Of a stretch of 64,000 nucleotides of DNA, positions 53,705 through 61,053 are shown one piece after another (position 1 is the first letter of the stretch; the number at the start of each line of letters is the position of its first letter). Source of the DNA: DATARH01 sp050246595 (GTDB lineage Bacteria; Pseudomonadota; Alphaproteobacteria; ATCC43930; CGMCC-115725); NCBI GenBank assembly GCA_050246595.1, contig JBFWVT010000024.1, forward strand, positions 1 through 64,000, written 5' to 3'. The position numbers were made by a program, and so were the translations under genes. The notes under the pieces are model-generated. The model was not told the origin of the DNA. It did not search any database and saw nothing but the letters and a program-made list of their open reading frames with translations.

Positions 53705-53792
53705 GGCCGGACTTGATCCGGCCACCCACGTCTTTTTGTCAGCCCGATTTTCGACTGCCATAAGACGTGGACGGCCGGGTCAAGCCCGGCCG
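53705..53792. repeat. compound palindromic intergenic repeat
   Basis: Two hairpins, ggccggacttgatccggcc (53705-53723) and cggccgggtcaagcccggcc (53772-53791), flank a larger inverted pair, cccacgtctt and aagacgtgga. It lies between the CoxE-like and XdhC-like genes and is a further interspersed repeat type. Confidence 0.7.
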
Positions 53793-53882
53793 AGGGGAAT
53801 TTTGGGGCGGGGATGGCGGGTCAGAGACGATCGAGCCTGAGCGGATAGCGCCCTAAGGCCGACGAAGAGCGAGGATACAGGC

Positions 53883-54203
53883 ATGAGCGACACCGCGGAA
53901 ATCATGGAGCAGGCGGCGCGCTGGCGCGAGGCGGGAAAGAGCGTCGCGCTCGCCACCGTCGTCAACACCTGGGGGTCGTCGCCGCGGCCGACCGGCTCGA
54001 AGCTCGCGGTCGATGACGCAGGCGCGTTTGTCGGCTCGGTGTCGGGCGGGTGCGTCGAGGGTGCGGTGGTCGAGGAGGCGCTCGCGGCGATTAGCGACGG
54101 CAAGCCGCGCCTATTGAATTTCGGGGTCAGCGACGAACAGGCCTGGGAAGTCGGTCTCGCCTGCGGCGGCAAGATCGAGATTTTTGTCGAGCGCGTCGAA
54201 TGA
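53883..54203 (+). CDS. XdhC/CoxI family, N-terminal half
   Basis: This 106-residue protein corresponds to the XdhC_CoxI domain: TVVNTWGSSPRPTGSKLAV, FVGSVSGGCVEGAVVEEA and LACGGKIEIFVE are its hallmarks. XdhC binds molybdenum cofactor, protects it while it is sulfurated and passes it to xanthine-dehydrogenase-type enzymes. Here the protein ends where single-chain XdhC continues into a Rossmann domain. The next gene encodes that part and overlaps by 4 bases. Confidence 0.9.
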   Translation: MSDTAEIMEQAARWREAGKSVALATVVNTWGSSPRPTGSKLAVDDAGAFVGSVSGGCVEGAVVEEALAAISDGKPRLLNFGVSDEQAWEVGLACGGKIEIFVERVE

Positions 54204-54913
54204 AGGGCCGGTTTCTCGATCGAGTCATCGCCGCAGGACGCAACAAGCGCTCGATCGTCCTTGCGACCGATATCAGGAGCGGGGCGCAACTCCTGCTCGA
54301 CGGCGGCCGGACCGAAGGCGATCTTGCATCCGACGAGGCGGTTCTCGGCGCGATGCAGGACGCGCTGCGCGCCGACCGCAACCGGCTGATCGAAACGCCG
54401 GCCGGGGACCGCGTCTTTATCCAGGTGTTCAGCCCGCCGCGGCGCTGCTTTGTGATCGGTGCGGTGCATATTGCGCAGCCATTGGTGAAAATTCTGGCGC
54501 TGACCGATTATCAGGCGATCGTCATCGACCCCCGCGAGTCGTTCGCGACCGAGGCCCGGTTTCCCGGTCTCGAACTCTCGACCGAATGGCCCGACGAGGC
54601 GCTGGAACGGCTCAAACCCGACCACCGCTCGGCGGTCGTGACACTGACACACGACCCGAAGCTCGACGATCCCGCGCTCGCCGTCGCGCTGCGCTCGGAA
54701 TGCTTCTATATCGGCACGCTCGGCTCGAAGCGCACGCACGGGCGGCGCTGCGATCGCCTCAAGGAAATGGGTTTTACCGATGCCGACCTCGCCCGCATCC
54801 ACGGCCCGATCGGTCTGGCGATCGGCGCGGTGTCGCCGGCCGAGATCGCGGTGTCGATCCTGGCGCAGATGACCCAGGTGCTGCGCCGCGGCGAGAAGGC
54901 CGAGGCAGGCTGA
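54200..54913 (+). CDS. XdhC Rossmann-domain half
   Basis: This 237-residue protein holds the C-terminal XdhC domain: FVIGAVHIAQPLVKILALTD, VVTLTHDPKLDDPALAVAL, and YIGTLGSKRTHGRRCDRLKE with IHGPIGLAIGA. It completes the split XdhC together with the preceding gene. An extra ~75 residues at the N-terminus precede the Rossmann fold. Stop/start overlap (ATGA) suggests equal synthesis of both halves. Confidence 0.9.
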   Translation: MKGRFLDRVIAAGRNKRSIVLATDIRSGAQLLLDGGRTEGDLASDEAVLGAMQDALRADRNRLIETPAGDRVFIQVFSPPRRCFVIGAVHIAQPLVKILALTDYQAIVIDPRESFATEARFPGLELSTEWPDEALERLKPDHRSAVVTLTHDPKLDDPALAVALRSECFYIGTLGSKRTHGRRCDRLKEMGFTDADLARIHGPIGLAIGAVSPAEIAVSILAQMTQVLRRGEKAEAG

Positions 54914-54932
54914 GGATTAACAGGAGAGTATG

Positions 54933-55256
54933 ATGACGAAGACACGTAATAACCGCACATCAGAAAGCGAAATGCGGATTGCCGCATTGCAAGTGGCGCG
55001 GAGTAAACCGAATGGGTTAACTACGACCACCCAACTGAAGGAAGAGATTCCTGAGTATATAAATTTAACTCCAGAAGACTTAGCGAAATCAAGTACGCGA
55101 CCAAACGAGAGAATGTATCATCAGATTATTGGTAATATTATTTCTCATGTGGATTCCGAGACAAACATTTTCGCCCAAGGATTTGCAATTTATACTAGCG
55201 ATGGCATCCAGATCACGCAAGCAGGCCGGGATTTTCTTCAACGGTGCGGCATCTAA
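54933..55256 (+). CDS. small AT-rich protein of unknown function next to DNA methylases
   Basis: This 107-residue protein has a basic start (MTKTRNNRTSESEMRIAALQ) and a predicted helix-turn-helix/winged-helix character (QIIGNIISHVD, then GIQITQAGRDFLQRCG). A DNA-binding role is possible, but I do not recognise a characterised family. It is rich in A/T compared with the XdhC gene 19 bases upstream, suggesting transfer. The ATG at 54933 has AGGAG 6 bases before it; ATG 54930 is closer than usual. Its stop faces the methyltransferase stop across a single base. Confidence 0.65.
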   Translation: MTKTRNNRTSESEMRIAALQVARSKPNGLTTTTQLKEEIPEYINLTPEDLAKSSTRPNERMYHQIIGNIISHVDSETNIFAQGFAIYTSDGIQITQAGRDFLQRCGI

Positions 55257-55257
55257 T

Positions 55258-55851
55258 CTAGCTATAGCGGGCTTTATAGCCGGGATTTAACCATCGGAGC
55301 TCGGTCCCGCTTGGAGCATTGCGATCCCAAACAAACCACGCATAGGCGGTCGTTCCTGTCCCCTTACGTTCAGCGCCGGCCGGATAGAAGGTTATACGCT
55401 CGCTGAAAACCCAAACCCGGCTCGGCGGTGTCTTGGTAAAGATTGTATTTGCCCGCTTTGCCCCCTCTAAGAACGCCAACCGTAATAGCAGCGCAAATTT
55501 TTGTCCAGCGAGCTGAGTGCCGTTTTTTACGAAGCCCTCGGCGCTGTTATACGGCGGGTTGGTTATGATATTATCAGACTTCTGCCGAGCTTCAAGAAAA
55601 TCAATCCCGTGCTCGCCATAACCGCGCTCATATAGGTCCGAGCTTCGCACATAGGGAGTAGCTTGTTCCAGCACACGGGACATCGCGCCGTCTCCGCAAG
55701 CGCATTCCCATATCTCGCCCCGAAATGGCTCGTTATCGACCAGAGCAAAGGTTGCCCATGGCGGCGTCGGAAAAAAATCCGGACCATCAAGGTCGGCGAA
55801 CCGTTTCAATGTCGGCTTGAAACCGCCGTTCAGGTGATAAGTTGCATCCAT
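55258..55851 (-). CDS. adenine-specific DNA methyltransferase-like protein
   Basis: This 197-residue protein has the SAM-binding motif IWECACGDGAMSRVL (48-61) and the catalytic ITNPPYNSAEGF (NPPY at 98-101), typical of N6-adenine DNA methylases. The N-terminal DFFPTPPWAT is common in phage-encoded relatives. The start at 55849-55851 is fixed by AAGGAGG 5 bases upstream. It has lower GC than surrounding genes. No restriction enzyme is recognised nearby, so it may be a solitary or phage-derived methylase. Confidence 0.8.
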   Translation of the reverse strand: MDATYHLNGGFKPTLKRFADLDGPDFFPTPPWATFALVDNEPFRGEIWECACGDGAMSRVLEQATPYVRSSDLYERGYGEHGIDFLEARQKSDNIITNPPYNSAEGFVKNGTQLAGQKFALLLRLAFLEGAKRANTIFTKTPPSRVWVFSERITFYPAGAERKGTGTTAYAWFVWDRNAPSGTELRWLNPGYKARYS

Positions 55852-56001
55852 TGCTTCCTCCTTCACCAGAATCTTAGTTGAGTCAGAGAGTTGGTAAAAT
55901 GAATGAAGTGACCCCCGAGTCAAATTGACGCACGCACCGGGGCTTATCGAGCGAATGCAAATGCCTAAAATCACCGAATCGGGCGAAAAGAGGGGGAGAG
56001 A

Positions 56002-56697
56002 ATGCGCAGCGCTTGGCCCACCGGCGGCGGCGATGCCCTGATCGATCCCGGCTTGGCGGCTTGGCCGCTACCCGAGCGGCCCGGCAAATATCAGGTCATT
56101 TACGCCGACCCGCCCTGGACATTCGCGACCTATTCGCGCAAAGGAAAAGGGCGCAGCCCTGAGGCGCATTACGACTGCATGTCGCTCGCCGACATCAAGG
56201 CATTGCCGGTCTCCGATTGGGCGGCGCCGGATTGCGTCTTGCTGCTGTGGACTACCGATCCGTTGCTCGATAAGGCAATGGAAGTGATCCGCGAGTGGGG
56301 CTTTACGTATAAGACGGTCGGATTCTGCTGGGCCAAGCTGAAGAAGCCGGCGCCGAGTTTCACCCAAACGGACTTCTTCACCGGTCTGGGCTTTTGGACG
56401 CGCGCCAACCCGGAATCGTGTCTGCTGGCGACACGCGGCCGTCCGCAGCGCCGCAGCCGCTCCGTGCGGAAATTGATCGTATCGCCGCGCCGCGAGCACA
56501 GCCGCAAACCCGACGAGGTTTATGAACGCATCGAGGCGCTGTGCGATGGACCCTATCTCGAATTGTTCGCGCGCGGGCGCCGCCTCGGGGATTGGGACGC
56601 CTGGGGCAATCAAAGCGAGGGCTTTCCCGATGACCGCTTCCCGGAGCGGCGCTGGGCCGCCAACAGCTACCCGGACGCGACCGACGCCCCCACATAA
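56002..56697 (+). CDS. MT-A70 family adenine methyltransferase
   Basis: This 231-residue protein has the MT-A70 signature VIYADPPWTFATYSRKGKG, with the catalytic DPPW (about residues 36-39), followed by LLLWTTDPLLDKAMEVIREW and the C-terminal LELFARGRRLGDWDAWGNQ. In bacteria and phages this family methylates adenine N6 in DNA. It is divergent from the other adenine methylase across a 150-base gap. Its GC matches the host, unlike the other two cassette genes. GGGGGAGAGA precedes the ATG. Confidence 0.9.
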   Translation: MRSAWPTGGGDALIDPGLAAWPLPERPGKYQVIYADPPWTFATYSRKGKGRSPEAHYDCMSLADIKALPVSDWAAPDCVLLLWTTDPLLDKAMEVIREWGFTYKTVGFCWAKLKKPAPSFTQTDFFTGLGFWTRANPESCLLATRGRPQRRSRSVRKLIVSPRREHSRKPDEVYERIEALCDGPYLELFARGRRLGDWDAWGNQSEGFPDDRFPERRWAANSYPDATDAPT

Positions 56698-56731
56698 CAG
56701 GACGACGCAAATGCTTTTGTAGGCTTGAGGC

Positions 56732-58393
56732 ATGAGGTTCGGCGAAATCCCGGTCGGCGAAGCGGCAGGCGCGCTCCTGGCGCATACGCTCAAGCTCGGC
56801 ACAACGGTGTTCAAGAAAGGTCGGCTCCTGAGCGTCGCCGATACCGAGGCGCTGGCCGCGGCGGGATTGACCGATATTGTCGTGGCCCGGCTCGATCCTT
56901 GTGATCTGCGCGAGGATGAGGCGGCCGACCGGGTCGCCGCAATCGTCGCCGGTCCGAATGTCGCACCCTCGCCGGCTTTCACCGGGCGCGCCAATCTGTT
57001 CGCCGAGGCGCGCGGGCTGCTGGTTTTCGACCGCGACCGGCTCGACCGGCTCAACCTCGTTGACGAGGCCGTGACCCTCGGCACGTTGCCGCCCTTCGCG
57101 ATCGTCGAGCCGCGCCAGATGGTCGCCACGGTCAAGATCATCCCGTTCGCCGTGGCGGAAAAAGCCGTGGCGCGCGCCGTCGCCTTTGCAGCGGGGGGCG
57201 GAAAGCTGCTGCGGGTCGCGGCCTTCGCGCCGCTTCGGGTCGCGCTGATCCAGACGCGGCTGCCGGGGCTGAAGGAAAGCATCCTCGACAAGACGCGCGC
57301 CGTCACCGAACAGCGCCTGAGAGCCCTCGGCTCGGCGCTCGCCTCCGAGGAGCGCTGCGAGCACGACGCCGCCGATCTCGCGCCGCGCATCGCCGCCGCC
57401 GTCGAGGCCGGGGCCGAGCTGGTGCTGGTGCACGGCGCCTCGGTCATCGTCGATCGGCAGGACGTGATCCCCGCCTCCCTCGCGGCGGCGGGCGGACGGA
57501 TCGAGCATTTCGGCATGCCGGTCGATCCCGGCAACATGCTGCTGCTCGGCCGGCTTGGCGACACGCCGGTGCTGGGTCTGCCGGGCTGCGCCCGCTCGCC
57601 GAAGATCAACGGTTTTGATTGGGTGCTCGAACGAATCTGCGCCGGGGTGCCGGTCGGCCGCGAGGACATCATGCGCATGGGTGCCGGCGGCCTCCTGGCC
57701 GAGATCCCGTCGCGCCCGCTGCCGCGCGCCGAGGCAAGCCCGCAACCGGCTGCCCCGAAAGCCGCGGCCAAAGTCCCGCCGGGACCGCGCATCGCGGCGC
57801 TGCTGCTGGCGGCCGGGCGGTCCACGCGGATGGGAGGACCAAACAAATTGCTTGAACCGATCGACGGCACCCCGATGGTGGCGCGCACGGCGCAACGCCT
57901 GCTGTCGTCGCGCGCCCGCCCGATCGTCGCGGTGCTCGGCAACCAGGCCGAGGCGATCGACCGCGCGCTCGGCAAATTGCCGGTCCAGCGGGTGCATAAC
58001 CCGGCCTTCGCCGAAGGGTTGTCCGCCTCGCTCAAATGCGGGCTGGCCGCGCTGCCGCACGATATCGACGGCGTCGTCGTGTGTCTCGGCGACATGCCGC
58101 TGATCACTGGGCGCGATATCGACCGGCTGATCGCCGCGTTCAACCCGCTCGAAGGCCGCGCCATCGTCGTCCCGACCCGCCGCGGCAAGCGCGGCAATCC
58201 GGTATTGTGGGCCCGCCGCTTTTTCGCCGAGATGGCGGAGCTGGCCGGCGATGTCGGCGCCAAGCACCTGATCGGCGAACACGCCGAGCTGGTCTGCGAG
58301 ATCGAGATGGATACCGACGGCGTGCTTGTCGATATCGACACCCCGGAAGCGCTCGCCGAATTCCGCGACAGGACCAAACCGAGCGCCGCCTGA
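56732..58393 (+). CDS. MoeA-like/MobA-like fusion for molybdenum cofactor finishing
   Basis: This 553-residue protein fuses a molybdopterin-binding MoeA/MogA-like domain (residues ~1-330) to a nucleotidyltransferase (~353-550). The second domain contains AALLLAAGRSTRMGGPNKLL, the metal site CLGDMPLI, and GKRGNPVLWARRFF, as in MocA-type CTP:molybdopterin cytidylyltransferases. A Pro/Ala-rich linker joins the two. It likely finishes the cytosine-dinucleotide cofactor used by xanthine/CO-dehydrogenase-type enzymes, consistent with the XdhC and CoxD/E neighbours. Confidence 0.88.
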   Translation: MRFGEIPVGEAAGALLAHTLKLGTTVFKKGRLLSVADTEALAAAGLTDIVVARLDPCDLREDEAADRVAAIVAGPNVAPSPAFTGRANLFAEARGLLVFDRDRLDRLNLVDEAVTLGTLPPFAIVEPRQMVATVKIIPFAVAEKAVARAVAFAAGGGKLLRVAAFAPLRVALIQTRLPGLKESILDKTRAVTEQRLRALGSALASEERCEHDAADLAPRIAAAVEAGAELVLVHGASVIVDRQDVIPASLAAAGGRIEHFGMPVDPGNMLLLGRLGDTPVLGLPGCARSPKINGFDWVLERICAGVPVGREDIMRMGAGGLLAEIPSRPLPRAEASPQPAAPKAAAKVPPGPRIAALLLAAGRSTRMGGPNKLLEPIDGTPMVARTAQRLLSSRARPIVAVLGNQAEAIDRALGKLPVQRVHNPAFAEGLSASLKCGLAALPHDIDGVVVCLGDMPLITGRDIDRLIAAFNPLEGRAIVVPTRRGKRGNPVLWARRFFAEMAELAGDVGAKHLIGEHAELVCEIEMDTDGVLVDIDTPEALAEFRDRTKPSAA

Positions 58394-58484
58394 ACCGCGC
58401 CGAGCACGCCGTCTCGCGCCGACTAGCGTATTACGCGATAATCTGTTACAGTGCTTCACCGACTCCGGCGCGGGAGCATGCAGG

Positions 58485-58883
58485 ATGAGATGCGGACCAG
58501 TTACGCGGGCGGCGGCGGCCATCGGCTTGATCGGCTTGACCGCCTCCTGCGCACCGCCCCGAGCGCCTCTGCCTCCCAGTCCCGGCTGTCTCATTCATCT
58601 CTACTCGGGGGCCAATTTCCAACCGCCCGGGTTGCCCGTCGCGCGCGACACGCCGGAACTGGCTCCCGAATGGCGCGACAGGATTTCCTCGGTCCATGTC
58701 ATCTGGGGCACATGGCGGCTGTTCGCGTCGCCGGAATACAAGGATTTCATGGGCGACTACTCGGCCCCGGCCCAAGTGCCATTGCTCAGACCCGCCGACG
58801 GGCTTGAATCGCTCCGCTGCATCGCGCCGGAGCCGCCGCCCCCCGCGCCGCCACCGCCGCCGGGCTTTTATATCGCCCCCTGA
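58485..58883 (+). CDS. beta/gamma-crystallin-like lipoprotein
   Basis: This 132-residue exported protein has a signal sequence ending GLIGLTASC, a probable lipobox with Cys22. The mature part resembles a beta/gamma-crystallin domain: LYSGANFQPPGLPV, then WRDRISSVHVIWGTWRLFAS (64-83) and a second strand set around YKDFMGDYS, with a Cys pair at 35 and 112. A proline-rich tail ends it. Such domains often bind calcium, but the canonical N/D-x-S-S site is only partly present (RISS). The ATG at 58485 is preceded by AGGATGAG. Confidence 0.65.
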   Translation: MRCGPVTRAAAAIGLIGLTASCAPPRAPLPPSPGCLIHLYSGANFQPPGLPVARDTPELAPEWRDRISSVHVIWGTWRLFASPEYKDFMGDYSAPAQVPLLRPADGLESLRCIAPEPPPPAPPPPPGFYIAP

Positions 58884-59116
58884 ATCGATACCGGCACCGG
58901 CAACGCGCGGACTCCTGGCGGAGCCGTGCGACCCGGCGCGTGGCTGCATTCTCCGAGTTCGCCGGAGGGAATCACCCGCACCGGAAGCACGATTTTGAAA
59001 ACGTCACGTCTGGGGAATGGCAATCTTCGGGCAGCCGGCAAACGCAGCAGGGGTTGCCGCCGCAACCCCCGCCATCGCCGCGTGGCATTTTCCGCAGCGG
59101 GAGCGCAAAAGCGGCG

Positions 59117-60538
59117 TCACGGCAGAAAGTTCAGGAGCCGCACGGCCCGGCGGCTCCAGGCGCCAAACAGGCGGGGTTTGTAGAATTCGACCGCCGCCAT
59201 CTTGTTCGCTTCGCCCCAACTCGGGTAGGGCGCGATCATCGAGGCGATGTGGCGAAGCTTGAGGCGCTGCTCGATAGCCAGCACCCAGAGATGCGCGAGT
59301 TCGCCGGCATGTGCGGCGAGGATCGACGCCCCCAGAACCCGGCCGTTGCGGTGCGCGACGATCTTTACCAGGCCGGTGGTCTGCCGCTCGGTTTGCGCGC
59401 GGTCGTTCTCGACAAGCGGCAGCCGCAGAATCCGTATCTCGTCGCCGTATCGACGGCGCGCCGCGACCTCGGTCGATCCGACCTGGGCAAGCTCGGGATC
59501 GGTGTAGGTGACCCAGGACAGCGCCGAATAATCGACCGTTGCCGGAAGTCGGAACAGTGCGTTGCGGATCACGATCCCGGCCTGATAGGCGGCGACATGC
59601 GTCAGATGCGGCGCGTCGATCGCGTCACCGATGGCAAAGACGCCCGATGCCGTCGTGCGCAGCCGCCGATCGACCGTAATGCCGCGGTCGTCGTATCGGA
59701 TGCCGGCACGGTCGAGACCGAGTCCTTCGATCCGCGGCTTGCGCCCCGCCGCGATCAGCAGGTGTGTTCCCTCGATACGGCTCTTCCGGCCGCTTGTCTC
59801 TACGGTGAGCGCGACGCCGGTCCCGGTCGGCTCGGCCGCTTTGATGTTGGCCTGTTCGCGGATATCGACCCCCTCATCGGCGAGGCTCCGGAGCAGAACC
59901 CCCACGAGTTCCGGGTCGTCCCGCGGCATCGCGCGGGCGGCCTCGACAATCGTGACGGCGGCGCCGAGCCGGCGATGGGCCTGCGCCAGTTCGATGCCGA
60001 TCGCGCCCGCTCCGATGACGACGAGGTGATCGGGCAGCTGGTCATTGTCAAAGATCGTCTCGTTCGTGAGGTACGGCACCGAGGCGATGCCGGGGATCGG
60101 CGGGATCGCCGGCTCCGATCCCGTCGCGATGACGATGCGCCGGGCGCGGAGCACGCGGTTGCCGGCGGCAATCTCGCGCGGACCGACAAAGCGGGCTTCG
60201 GCGCGCACCACCGCGACCCCGAGCCCCTCGAAGCGCTCGACCGAATCGTGCGGCGCGATCGCGTCCACGACGCCGCGCACATGGCGGCGCATGGCCGCGA
60301 AATCGACCTCGGGCGCGGCGCCGTTCACCCCGAAGCGACCGGCGGTGCGCACGGTCTGCGCCGCCTTGGCGGCGGCGAGCAGCGCCTTTGACGGCACGCA
60401 GCCGGTATTGAGGCATTCACCACCCATCGCGGCGCGTTCGATCAGCACCGTGCGTGCGCCGAGCTGGGAGGCGATCGCCGCCGTGGTCAGCCCGGCAGCG
60501 CCGGCTCCGATCACGCACAGATCGAATTCATCGCTCAC
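59117..60538 (-). CDS. FAD-dependent disulfide oxidoreductase-like protein (mercuric reductase/LPD family)
   Basis: This 473-residue flavoprotein has a GAGAAGLTTAAIASQLGA FAD motif, the redox disulfide GGECLNTGCVPSKALL, an NAD(P) Rossmann motif VVIGAGAIGIELAQAHRRLG and FAIGDAIDAPHLTHVA. The C-terminal dimerisation domain reads IAPYPSWGEANKMA, without the His-Pro-Thr-x-x-Glu of dihydrolipoamide dehydrogenase, so lipoamide is not the likely substrate. The start is GTG at 60536-60538, 8 bases after GGAG; a GTG two codons earlier is too close to that site. Confidence 0.83.
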   Translation of the reverse strand: MSDEFDLCVIGAGAAGLTTAAIASQLGARTVLIERAAMGGECLNTGCVPSKALLAAAKAAQTVRTAGRFGVNGAAPEVDFAAMRRHVRGVVDAIAPHDSVERFEGLGVAVVRAEARFVGPREIAAGNRVLRARRIVIATGSEPAIPPIPGIASVPYLTNETIFDNDQLPDHLVVIGAGAIGIELAQAHRRLGAAVTIVEAARAMPRDDPELVGVLLRSLADEGVDIREQANIKAAEPTGTGVALTVETSGRKSRIEGTHLLIAAGRKPRIEGLGLDRAGIRYDDRGITVDRRLRTTASGVFAIGDAIDAPHLTHVAAYQAGIVIRNALFRLPATVDYSALSWVTYTDPELAQVGSTEVAARRRYGDEIRILRLPLVENDRAQTERQTTGLVKIVAHRNGRVLGASILAAHAGELAHLWVLAIEQRLKLRHIASMIAPYPSWGEANKMAAVEFYKPRLFGAWSRRAVRLLNFLP

Positions 60539-60813
60539 TCGCACATCTCCGGCCCCTCAGAGGCAGCGCTGTCTCCTCCCCTTTCCCGTCCCCGGATGCC
60601 GCCGCCCGTGCGGCACGCGGGCGATAGGAAACGGCACCGCGGGCATTGACGCAATACGGCACGATTCAGGTCGGCGGCAGCAGAGAGTTTCCCCCGCCGC
60701 GGCGCCCGATACCGGCCGGCGGCACACCCGGCCCGGCGTGGAATTCGTCCCGTTTCGGCACCGGATCGCGGGCACAGCCCCACCGGGTTCTCCCCGGATT
60801 CCGATCAGCCGGA
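60539..60813. other. intergenic region, no gene seen
   Basis: The gap between the flavoprotein start and the tRNA-Ser promoter is GC-rich and holds only short open frames without family resemblance or ribosome sites. No repeat family from elsewhere in the window is recognised here. Confidence 0.5.
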
Positions 60814-60842
60814 TTGACACCACCGGTCCGGATCTCTAGGAG
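60814..60842 (+). promoter_or_regulatory. candidate tRNA-Ser promoter
   Basis: TTGACA (60814-60819) and TAGGAG (60837-60842) are 17 bases apart and end 33 bases before the tRNA 5' end. The -35 is perfect and the -10 is weak. Confidence 0.4.
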
Positions 60843-60875
60843 TAGCGGGGCATACGCCGTGACCCACTCATCGGC

Positions 60876-60968
60876 GGAGGGGTGGCCGAGTGGCTGAAGG
60901 CGGCGGTTTGCTAAACCGTTATAGGGTTTAAAGCCCTATCGTGGGTTCGAATCCCATCCCCTCCGCCA
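60876..60968 (+). tRNA. tRNA-Ser (anticodon GCU)
   Basis: The acceptor arms GGAGGGG (60876-60882) and CCCCTCC (60958-60964) pair. The D arm gccgagtggctgaaggc, the anticodon loop ttgctaaa with anticodon GCT, a long class II variable arm built on tatagggtttaaagcccta, and the T arm gtgggttcgaatcccat are all present. The discriminator is G, and CCA is encoded. It reads AGC/AGU serine codons. The IS3 element begins 27 bases downstream. Confidence 0.95.
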
Positions 60969-61053
60969 ATCCCTGATTTCAGGCTGGCTCGGGCGTGAAC
61001 CGCCCCGGGATTTCCGGAGGGGATTTTGTCTGAGGCCTATGCGGCGATACGGG

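Noticed and set aside
56068..58594. Two overlapping minus-strand open frames of over 700 codons
   Set aside because: Antisense to the MT-A70 and MoeA-MobA genes; low-complexity Arg/Ser/Ala composition typical of shadow frames.
58940..60391. A 483-codon open frame on the plus strand
   Set aside because: Antisense of the flavoprotein; no motif.
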